A program made the translations under genes and the position numbers. 64,000 nt of DNA from Peribacillus folii (GTDB taxonomy: Bacteria; Bacillota; Bacilli; Bacillales; DSM-1321). Of the stretch, positions 26,998 to 33,644 are shown piece after piece. The DNA is taken from assembly GCF_030271255.1 (NCBI RefSeq), contig NZ_JASJOM010000004.1:62001-126000 (forward strand), written 5' to 3'. Within the stretch, counting starts at the first letter, position 1, and every line of letters starts with the position of its first letter. The notes under the pieces were generated by a model, which made no database searches, was not told where the DNA came from, and saw nothing but the letters and a program-made list of their open reading frames with translations.

Positions 26998-28686
26998 TCA
27001 TAATTTTTTAGGCTTAAAGGCTTCAGCAGCTCCAGGAGGTCCGCCAAATGGCTGCGCCATCGGACCGATGGCCTCCATATCAACGACGATCATGGAAGGC
27101 TTGCGTCGTTCTTTCGCCTTTATCAATTCGGATACGAATTCATCTCCAGAACCGATTCGAACCGCAGTAAAATGCATCGCTTCAGCCAGCTTTACGAAAT
27201 CAGGACTCAATAAATCCACAGCTACCTGCCTTCCATATGCAGCAGATTGAATATTGCGGAGAACTCCATAGCCCGAGTCATCAAACAATACAATAATGAT
27301 TGGCAAATTTTCTTCCGCTGCCGTAACCATTTCCCCGATATTGACCATGAATCCTCCATCTCCTGCCATGAGAACGACGGTTTTATCTTGACAGCCCATC
27401 TGTGCGCCAATCGCCGTTGGAAGCCCTTGGCCGATTCCGCCCCCTGATGCATGAATCGATGTCCTCGGTTCATGGATTTCAAACAGCCGGCTTCCCCACA
27501 CATTTGCCTGAACCGTTACATCACGGACCAAAATGGTATCTTGCGGCAATATTTCCCTCATCCCATCCACAAATTGTTCATAAGGGCCAAGTGTGAGCCG
27601 AAGCTGAGCACGCACTTCATCACGCAGTGAACGGACCTCTTGTAAATAAGAAGGAACTGGCTGTACTGATTTTCCCTCAAGCTTATGAATGATAGCTGCG
27701 AGCATATCTTTTGCATCGCCAACCAAACCTATCGAAGCTTTATAGTTTCTGTTAATGGCCTGCCAATCGGCATCGACCGCTATATGCGCTTCAGGGACGG
27801 GTACCTTCCAGTTGGAGGTTTCATTCCCTCTGAATCTCACGCCTATGCTAATCAATAAATCGGCCTTCCGCAAAAATTCTTTCGTCTGTTCATAGGCCGC
27901 AAAATGACCAATGCATAGTTCGTGGTTTTCGGGGATTGAACCTTTTCCTGATTGACTGGTTATGACCGCTGCGCCCAAAAGCTCTGCTAATTTTTGCAGT
28001 TCATGGGATGCGTTGGCGCTTATCACCCCTCCCCCAGCCCATATGACCGGTCGCCTTGCTTCAGCAAGTTGTTCCACGGCCCGTTCAGGAACATATGCGG
28101 CCGTTTTCGTTTGATGCTCTGTATCCTGAAGCATATCAGGGGAAAAATCATCGATGATTGCCGATTGAAAATCGATCGGGATTTCCAAGGTAACCGGTCC
28201 GGCTGGAGCCGTTACCGCTTCGGAAATGGCCTTCCTTACCAGTGTTGCAGCCTGGTAGGGATTCCTAAGCCTTATTGCATTTTTGCAGGCACCGCCCATC
28301 ATCCCTAGCTGGTCCTTGCACTCATGTATGTACCCTTTACCTGTTCCAAGATACGAGGAAGCAACCTCGCCCGTAAGATGAAGAAGGGGCACACCTGCGG
28401 CCCAGGCTTCCACTAATGAACCAGCGGCGTTTCCAGCTCCAGTCCCCGTACTGGTGATCACTACGCCTAATTTCCCCGTCGCGCGTGCATATCCATCGGC
28501 CATGTTGACTGCTCCGCTCTCTCCGCGTGAACAAACGAGTTTAATCGTTCCGTCTCTAAGAATCGCGTCATAAATCGGCATATTGTGAATGCTGACGATT
28601 CCAAAGGCTACCTCGACACCTGCATGTACTAGCTCCTTTACGATGGAATCGGAAGCCGTAAACTCCATTTCTTCTATTATATTCAT
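26998..28686 (-). CDS. Thiamine diphosphate-dependent enzyme (acetolactate synthase/decarboxylase family)
   Basis: A 562-residue ThDP enzyme. The N-terminal pyrimidine domain has the activating glutamate E56 in CSRGESGAVNMADGYARATG. A central domain follows. The C-terminal PP domain has MAGDGGFMVNIGEMVTAAEE with the GDG...N Mg-ThDP motif. The family includes acetolactate synthase, benzoylformate and indolepyruvate decarboxylases and sulfoacetaldehyde acetyltransferase. FAD-binding residues typical of ALS are not obvious. Flanked by an SDR and an ALDH, it could decarboxylate a 2-oxo acid to an aldehyde for the next enzyme. That coupling is inference. The start codon is ATG at 28686. Confidence 0.83.
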   Translation of the reverse strand: MNIIEEMEFTASDSIVKELVHAGVEVAFGIVSIHNMPIYDAILRDGTIKLVCSRGESGAVNMADGYARATGKLGVVITSTGTGAGNAAGSLVEAWAAGVPLLHLTGEVASSYLGTGKGYIHECKDQLGMMGGACKNAIRLRNPYQAATLVRKAISEAVTAPAGPVTLEIPIDFQSAIIDDFSPDMLQDTEHQTKTAAYVPERAVEQLAEARRPVIWAGGGVISANASHELQKLAELLGAAVITSQSGKGSIPENHELCIGHFAAYEQTKEFLRKADLLISIGVRFRGNETSNWKVPVPEAHIAVDADWQAINRNYKASIGLVGDAKDMLAAIIHKLEGKSVQPVPSYLQEVRSLRDEVRAQLRLTLGPYEQFVDGMREILPQDTILVRDVTVQANVWGSRLFEIHEPRTSIHASGGGIGQGLPTAIGAQMGCQDKTVVLMAGDGGFMVNIGEMVTAAEENLPIIIVLFDDSGYGVLRNIQSAAYGRQVAVDLLSPDFVKLAEAMHFTAVRIGSGDEFVSELIKAKERRKPSMIVVDMEAIGPMAQPFGGPPGAAEAFKPKKL

Positions 28687-28715
28687 GGCGCTATCCTACC
28701 TTTTCAGTAATATGG

Positions 28716-29507
28716 TTAAAGTGCCTTACCAATCGCTCCTGCCGTTTCAATCGTTGACCCTGCCACGTAACTTGCTTTTTCTGAAGCAAGGAAGACGATC
28801 ACACTGGCAACTTCCTCCGGTTCACCTACACGCCCAAGCGGAATGTTCCTCTTTTTCGCAAGATCTTGATAGTACTCGTCCGCATCCATATGCGGGGCAT
28901 TTTTCATTCTTCTGCGCTCCCACTGGTCGGTACGGATCAAGCCAAGACTTACGGAATTCACCAATATATTATCAAAAGCCAGTTCCTGGGACAGTGTTTT
29001 GCTTAAATTCAAGAGGCCGGCCCTTGCCGCAGCAGTCGCCACCATGTGACGTTCCGGTTCTTTGGCAAGCGTGGCATTAATGTTGATGATCCGCCCTCCG
29101 CCTCTTTTGACAAGATGTGGGTGAGATGCCCGAACGGCATAAATGATCGCAAAAAACTTTAATTGAATTTGTTCATCCCACTGTTCATCGCTTATGTCAA
29201 AAAAGTGGCCCATCACGCTTTGACCGGCAGCATTCACCACTATATCAATCCCGCCAAACCTTTCTGCCGTTCCATCAATGAAAGAATTCACTTCCTTTTT
29301 TGAAGTGACATCACAAGTAGATGCAAAAATATCTTCTTCGTCTGCCAGTGAGAGCAATTGCCGTTGAGCATTTACCAAACGCTCTTTGCTTCTGCCGCAT
29401 ATTGCCACCTTTGCGCCTTCAGCTAAGAACAATTCGGCGGTTTTCAAGCCAACGCCAGATGTGCCCCCCATGATGACAGCCACTTTTCCATGCAAGCCTA
29501 AATCCAT
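28716..29507 (-). CDS. Short-chain dehydrogenase/reductase
   Basis: A 263-residue SDR beginning MDLGLHGKVAVIMGGTSGVG, with the cofactor TGxxxGxG loop written GGTSGVG. It has VNAAGQ in place of NNAG. In the catalytic region serine/asparagine occur in INATLAKEPER, but the YxxxK position reads VATAAARAG: the catalytic tyrosine and lysine are missing. It ends GSTIETAGAIGKAL. Loss of Y and K suggests a non-classical SDR that may bind but not reduce in the usual way. The ATG at 29507 has AAAGGAGTGAC upstream; upstream in-frame codons are not conserved-looking. Located between the extradiol dioxygenase and the ThDP enzyme genes in the same operon. Confidence 0.8.
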   Translation of the reverse strand: MDLGLHGKVAVIMGGTSGVGLKTAELFLAEGAKVAICGRSKERLVNAQRQLLSLADEEDIFASTCDVTSKKEVNSFIDGTAERFGGIDIVVNAAGQSVMGHFFDISDEQWDEQIQLKFFAIIYAVRASHPHLVKRGGGRIININATLAKEPERHMVATAAARAGLLNLSKTLSQELAFDNILVNSVSLGLIRTDQWERRRMKNAPHMDADEYYQDLAKKRNIPLGRVGEPEEVASVIVFLASEKASYVAGSTIETAGAIGKAL

Positions 29508-29584
29508 CTTGTCACTCCTTTTCAAAGCCCTTTTCGTTAACAATCATCCTGCCCTTTTAACTGTGGGAGGAAAGAAAGTCCCCA

Positions 29585-30523
29585 TTATTGATCCGATGGG
29601 ATCGATTCACTAGCGGAAACTCCCACCCAGCCCGGGTCGGGCTCTCCGCCCATTGCTTTGCGTGCTTCAGGTGTCGGCGGACCTGCAATGCCCCATTGAT
29701 CCATTAAATGAGGCACTCGTTTCCAGACACGCGCTCTCCATTCAGCTTCATCCTCAATCGTTTCCAGGTAGCAGGTATACTCCATGACAAAACCGCCCGG
29801 GTCCTGAAAGTAACAGAAAATATTGTCACCCGGTCCATGACGGCCTGGCCCCCAAAGCTCGGACAGCCCAGATTTCCGAACATTGCTTATTCCGCGCATC
29901 AGTTCATCGACGGAATCGACCTCATAAGCGATATGGTTGATTGAAGCATGCGCATCTTGATTGAAAGCAATGGAATGGTGCTTCCTGTTGCACCTTAAAA
30001 AAGACATTTGATGCTCGCTCCAATCGGTGACTTTAAAACCAAGGATATCCGTATAAAACGTAACGATCATATCCAAGTCCTTTGTGTTCATGACAACATG
30101 ATTCAACTTCACTGGGTCCACATTTTTCTTATTCCAAATCGAGGTTTGTACCTCTACCCAAGCCGAAAGTTCGATCACCCGGTTTTCCGGATCAACAAAG
30201 CGTAAGCCATAACCTGAACCAGCTTCGTTCAGGTATCCAGGTTGATCGATGATTCGAACACCGTTCGACCGTAAAATTTCCGCCGCCCGGTCCACGGCAT
30301 TTTTATCGACCATCCCAAATGAAATATGATGCAAGCCACGCTTTTCTCCATTATGAAGACTTAAAATATGATGTTCAGGACCAGCACCTCGGAAATAAGC
30401 GGTATGTTCCTCTTCTGGGACAAACACCCTATCCAATCCCCAAACCCGTTCATAAAACTTTGTCTGCTGATCAAAATTCGGTGTGATCATGCCAATATGG
30501 CGTAAATGAGTAATTCCTAGCAT
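29585..30523 (-). CDS. Extradiol ring-cleavage dioxygenase (VOC family, catechol 2,3-dioxygenase type)
   Basis: A 312-residue two-domain vicinal oxygen chelate protein. The C-terminal domain keeps the Fe(II) triad H142 (KLNHVVMNT), H197 (HASINHIAYEV) and E248 (GGFVMEYT). The N-terminal domain is the usual non-catalytic repeat. A C-terminal tail rich in W, G and P (about residues 255-312) is longer than in typical catechol 2,3-dioxygenases. Type I extradiol enzymes open a catechol next to the hydroxyls, giving a coloured meta-cleavage product. It is the first gene of the block VOC-SDR-ThDP-ALDH-AspDH-alpha-beta-SDR and would act after the Rieske enzyme and dihydrodiol dehydrogenase. Confidence 0.87.
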   Translation of the reverse strand: MLGITHLRHIGMITPNFDQQTKFYERVWGLDRVFVPEEEHTAYFRGAGPEHHILSLHNGEKRGLHHISFGMVDKNAVDRAAEILRSNGVRIIDQPGYLNEAGSGYGLRFVDPENRVIELSAWVEVQTSIWNKKNVDPVKLNHVVMNTKDLDMIVTFYTDILGFKVTDWSEHQMSFLRCNRKHHSIAFNQDAHASINHIAYEVDSVDELMRGISNVRKSGLSELWGPGRHGPGDNIFCYFQDPGGFVMEYTCYLETIEDEAEWRARVWKRVPHLMDQWGIAGPPTPEARKAMGGEPDPGWVGVSASESIPSDQ

Positions 30524-30586
30524 TATTTATCCCCCCCATAATCGTGGATTGTTTTTTTAAACAGGCTGCATTGGCTTAATGGTAAA

Positions 30587-30622
30587 AGGGCGCCCGATTA
30601 ATTTTCATAATTCAGGTGCCCT
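30587..30622 (-). terminator. Terminator or attenuator between the cupin gene and the dioxygenase operon
   Basis: The minus strand forms an 8-bp stem (AGGGCACC / GGGCGCCCT region, one G-U pair) with a 20-nt loop, followed by TTTTA. It lies 14 bp after the cupin stop. Because only about 60 bp remain before the extradiol gene and no good promoter is visible there, partial read-through is likely. Confidence 0.5.
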
Positions 30623-30636
30623 CCTCGTGTAAATGA

Positions 30637-31170
30637 TCAGTCTTTAATGATGGCTTCCCTTTCCTTCGATCGTTGTTTCCGCAATTCCTCCAGCGCACTT
30701 CCCTCCGGGTATGTCGGCAGGTTCGGCTTCACCGCTCCAAGCATGACAAGCATCCGTGCCTCAACATCCCCGTCATTCCTGATTCCCCGGTAAACTCCAG
30801 GAGGGCTGCTGATGCAATCTCTGGCATTTAGCTTAATCTCATGAACTTCACTGTAGCTATCTTCCTGAATCAAGGCCGTGACTTCCCCCTCTAGGATGAA
30901 GAATGCTTCTTCCACATCGTCATGTAGATGCAAGGGTCCAATGCAGCCCGGGGGAAGCACCATCGTACTTAGGGTGAAGTGTTCACCTGCAATGATATTG
31001 GTATCGTTATTCGCTGTTGCACCGCGTCCGATGTATCTCATCTGGGCACGCTTATATGCCGGATCGATTTCTTCCTGGAACTTCAGGACATTCCAATCGA
31101 GCGTCCTATCCTTCAATCTTGCCACATATTTTTTTTCGAAATCCTGCACTGAAAATGTCTCTTTTGTCAT
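30637..31170 (-). CDS. Cupin-domain protein
   Basis: A 177-residue single-cupin protein. Cupin motif 1 is H81-x-H83-x4-E88-x6-G95 in PLHLHDDVEEAFFILEGEV, so a metal site is likely. Motif 2 is degenerate (NARDCISSPPGVYRGIRNDG) and lacks an obvious histidine. Such proteins range from dioxygenases to metabolite binders or isomerases. The ATG at 31170 follows a strong AAGGAGG. It is the first gene after the TTGACA-17-TAGTAT promoter and a repeat that may be the IclR site, so it is probably the leading gene of the aromatic operon. Its reaction is unknown; sensing or processing of a ring-cleavage product is a guess. Confidence 0.78.
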   Translation of the reverse strand: MTKETFSVQDFEKKYVARLKDRTLDWNVLKFQEEIDPAYKRAQMRYIGRGATANNDTNIIAGEHFTLSTMVLPPGCIGPLHLHDDVEEAFFILEGEVTALIQEDSYSEVHEIKLNARDCISSPPGVYRGIRNDGDVEARMLVMLGAVKPNLPTYPEGSALEELRKQRSKEREAIIKD

Positions 31171-31198
31171 TTTTAAAATCCTCCTTATAAAGGTTGTT

Positions 31199-31226
31199 AT
31201 GTTTCATTGGCAAAACAATGTTTCAT
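31199..31226. promoter_or_regulatory. Direct-repeat operator candidate (IclR site) downstream of the aromatic operon promoter
   Basis: ATGTTTCAT occurs at 31199-31207 and again at 31218-31226, exactly 19 bp apart (about two helical turns). The space between also holds CATTG...CAATG. It begins just downstream of the predicted transcription start, a position that would repress. Confidence 0.45.
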
Positions 31227-31236
31227 CTATAAATTA

Positions 31237-31265
31237 ATACTAAAGCGAAACCCAATCATTGTCAA
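31237..31265 (-). promoter_or_regulatory. SigA promoter of the cupin/dioxygenase operon
   Basis: On the minus strand TTGACA (31265-31260), 17 bp, TAGTAT (31242-31237), 67 bp upstream of the cupin start. Confidence 0.65.
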
Positions 31266-31337
31266 TTAATTTTTAGAATATTTAAAACCTTTAATATAAT
31301 CTCGATAATATGAACAAGACTTATCTTTACTTCAAGC

Positions 31338-31380
31338 AAAAAAAATATGGACACCCATTTCGGGAATCCACATTTTTTTT
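31338..31380 (-). terminator. Terminator after the IclR-family gene
   Basis: The minus strand gives a stem around ATGTGGA / TCCATAT with an inner CCC/GGG pair and a run of eight T. It is followed after about 70 bp by the aromatic operon promoter. Confidence 0.6.
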
Positions 31381-31413
31381 TGGTTTATTCATTTTAAGCT
31401 GGTTCACTTCTCT

Positions 31414-32235
31414 TCAAACATCCTCGTGTTGATAGGGCCTTGCTCCGCTGTATCCCATAAACACTGATAACTGCCGGGAGATTTCCAGCAATTTCGGCAG
31501 GGCGATTTTATCGATGAAGTCTGCCTGATAAGCAGACTCTGTTGCCACGACATTCAAGGCAGCCAAGACTTTACCGTTTCTATCAAAAATAGGTGCAGCT
31601 ACCGAACGGATGCCAGGATGGAATTCCCCGCTTGTCATCGAGTAACCATTTTGGCGGATCGATTCCAGCTGCTTCAGAAATTCAGCAGGGGTAGTAAGTG
31701 TTTTGTCCGTATAGGGTGTGAGATTGGATATTTTGATCATTTGCATAAGCAATTCTTTCGGTTGATAAGCCAAAAGTAATTTTCCATTTGCCAACGCATG
31801 TGCTGGCAGCCGCAAGCCGATGTTCACATTGACAGCGGAAACGCCTCTGATCGGGGCACTGCCGACATAAACAACTTCCTGTCCATCCAAAATGGAAAGA
31901 TGGCAGGAGGCTCCAATCTCATCTCGAAGTGCCTCCATATATGGTTGAACAATTTCCTGGAATTTCAGGCTATTCAAATAACTGAACCCCAACTCCAGCA
32001 CTTTAGGCGTTAAACTATACCTCTTTGTATGTTCATCCTGTGAAAGGTAGCCAATATTTTGTAACGTAAATAATAGCCGGTATGGAACCGTTCTGCTTAC
32101 ACCCAATTGTTTGGCAATTTCTGAAAGGGACAGACTCGGCTGTGATTCATTGAAAAGCTTAATGATTTCGAGCCCTCTTACCAATGAATTAGCACTATAC
32201 TTCTCTTTTTCTTTTTCTTTTTCTTCGCTTACCAT
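31414..32235 (-). CDS. IclR-family transcriptional regulator
   Basis: A 273-residue regulator. An N-terminal winged HTH spans about residues 15-75 (SLVRGLEIIKLFNESQPSLS, SEIAKQLGVSRTVPYRLLFT). It is followed by a GAF-like IclR effector domain with LPAHALANGKLLLAY and the typical SxGEFHPGIRSVAAPIFD. The first residues are a low-complexity EKEKEKEK stretch encoded by a hexanucleotide repeat. IclR proteins commonly control aromatic catabolism (PcaR, PobR, MhpR types). It sits between the alpha/beta hydrolase gene and the cupin/dioxygenase operon, all on the minus strand, and is the probable regulator of both. Confidence 0.9.
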   Translation of the reverse strand: MVSEEKEKEKEKYSANSLVRGLEIIKLFNESQPSLSLSEIAKQLGVSRTVPYRLLFTLQNIGYLSQDEHTKRYSLTPKVLELGFSYLNSLKFQEIVQPYMEALRDEIGASCHLSILDGQEVVYVGSAPIRGVSAVNVNIGLRLPAHALANGKLLLAYQPKELLMQMIKISNLTPYTDKTLTTPAEFLKQLESIRQNGYSMTSGEFHPGIRSVAAPIFDRNGKVLAALNVVATESAYQADFIDKIALPKLLEISRQLSVFMGYSGARPYQHEDV

Positions 32236-32308
32236 TTGAGTATTCCTCCAGTTGTATATTCATCTGATTTCCCCACTTTGAAAAAATCCATCCCCTTCTG
32301 GTCTCTCT

Positions 32309-33115
32309 TTATGTATGCTCTGTTTGTTTCCTCTTCAAAAAATCAGTAACGAATCCATTGAATGTTTCCGGATCTTCCTGATAGCATAAATGGCCGGTAT
32401 TTGGGATGATGGCCAACTCGGAATGGGGAATCAGCTCATGAAATACCTTTGATTCGCTAACAGGGGTGACTTGATCCAATTCACCGCACATGACCAATGT
32501 CGGAACGGAAATGGAAGAAAGCCATTCCATTTGATTCAGATTCGATAAAGCGTATGAAACGGACCGGTATCCCGCTGGCCGTACTTGAGACATGATCCGT
32601 TCCGCCTCCTTCACCACCCCGTAAGAAGCATTGGGGGACAAGAGCGCCTTCACCCTTTTCTTAGCAAGCTCTTCCGGCTTTAACGTATTAATCGAATGTA
32701 ATCTATTCTGAAGCTTCCGTTCATTCTCTTCAGCGCTGACCCCGGCTGATCCCCGTGTCGCATCCGCTATGATCAACGCTTCAACCATATGCGGAAACCT
32801 GCTTGAAAATTCTAGTGCTATGGCCGAGCCCATCGAATGTCCAAGCAAGTATACCGATTGCAAACCAAGACTCTCAAGAAATTCCTTCAATACATCTGCA
32901 AACTGGGAAAAATCCTGAAATTCTTCCTGCGGATCGGAACTTCCTCCGTACCCTGGCGCATCCCAGGCAATTACCCTGTAATCTTCCTTCAACTGACTGA
33001 GCTGCTGTTTCCACGACTGTGAATTGTTTCCTAAACCATGCAGAATGACGAGCGCCTTTCCATCTCCCGATTCCAGATAGTGAATCGAGTGCTTTTCTAA
33101 GTGCCTCGTTGACAT
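32309..33115 (-). CDS. Alpha/beta hydrolase, candidate meta-cleavage product hydrolase
   Basis: A 268-residue alpha/beta-hydrolase. The oxyanion region is LVILHGLGNNSQSW. The nucleophile elbow is LLGHSMGSAIAL with a G-H-S-M-G serine. The acid lies in VMCGELDQVTPV and the catalytic histidine in IPNTGHLCYQEDPETFNGFV. This layout matches the MhpC/BphD/XylF group that hydrolyses 2-hydroxy-6-oxo-dienoates made by extradiol cleavage, but the same fold serves haloperoxidases and esterases. Location beside an extradiol dioxygenase and IclR gene makes the C-C hydrolase role likely. It starts with ATG at 33115 after GGGAGGG. Confidence 0.8.
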   Translation of the reverse strand: MSTRHLEKHSIHYLESGDGKALVILHGLGNNSQSWKQQLSQLKEDYRVIAWDAPGYGGSSDPQEEFQDFSQFADVLKEFLESLGLQSVYLLGHSMGSAIALEFSSRFPHMVEALIIADATRGSAGVSAEENERKLQNRLHSINTLKPEELAKKRVKALLSPNASYGVVKEAERIMSQVRPAGYRSVSYALSNLNQMEWLSSISVPTLVMCGELDQVTPVSESKVFHELIPHSELAIIPNTGHLCYQEDPETFNGFVTDFLKRKQTEHT

Positions 33116-33407
33116 CCTTAAACCCTCCCTATCCTTCTGATCATCAAGAATAAATAGATTGATTGCTTATTTGTTTATTAAAGCATATTTACGCCTATAA
33201 AACTATTTGGGCAATCCTGCCTCTTCAACATTTTGCAAGGACCGGCCCTTATTTGCTTTTAGTTACATCACCTTCCAAATATATCTAAGTTTGAAAATAA
33301 AAACAAATGTAAATTTCGCTCCTCCTTGAAGAGGCAGTTTTCCCGGATCTTCAAATACCTTAGCATTGCTTACACCACATATCAGACAGCCCGAAGTTAA
33401 TATTCTA

Positions 33408-33436
33408 AAAATATTAAATTATCAAAATATTAAATT
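33408..33436. repeat. 13-bp direct repeat upstream of the MFS gene promoter
   Basis: AAAATATTAAATT at 33408-33420 and 33424-33436 (period 16 bp), abutting the -35 hexamer. It could be a regulator site, or simple AT-rich sequence. Confidence 0.5.
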
Positions 33437-33463
33437 GACAATCGAATCTATTTATTTTATCGT
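33435..33463 (+). promoter_or_regulatory. Candidate SigA promoter of the MFS anion transporter
   Basis: TTGACA (33435-33440), 17 bp, TATCGT (33458-33463). It leaves a leader of about 175 nt before the GTG start. Confidence 0.4.
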
Positions 33464-33644
33464 TAATAAAGTAAAACTTTGTTTTGCTTACAAAACACCT
33501 CCCGGAAAAGTCACCTTTAATTTCATTGAAGAAAGGCGTGATGAGGCAAAGAAGGGGGCCATTAGCTGCCAGGAGCCCCAAGATTCACTTATTATTGATG
33601 GTAAGTGCTATTAGCCATGCTAAAATCGACAAGGAGATGGTGTT

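Larger units (their letters stand above)
33116..33644. other. Divergent intergenic region with repeats and a promoter
   Basis: 529 bp between the hydrolase (minus) and the MFS permease (plus). The AT-rich middle holds a 13-bp direct repeat and a TTGACA promoter for the permease. An 82-codon open frame inside (33366-33614) has no ribosome site and overlaps these elements, so I do not call it a gene. Confidence 0.6.

Noticed and set aside
26256..27011. 251-codon open frame on the plus strand opposite the aldehyde dehydrogenase gene
   Set aside because: It is a complement shadow of a conserved ALDH; no ribosome site and composition (Ser/Thr/Ala/Pro-rich) typical of antisense frames.
32309..33115. 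Non-haem haloperoxidase or proline iminopeptidase as identity of the alpha/beta hydrolase
   Set aside because: The fold would allow it, but context with an extradiol dioxygenase favours a C-C bond hydrolase; not excluded.
33366..33614. 82-codon plus-strand frame upstream of the MFS gene
   Set aside because: Overlaps the direct repeat and promoter; no ribosome site.
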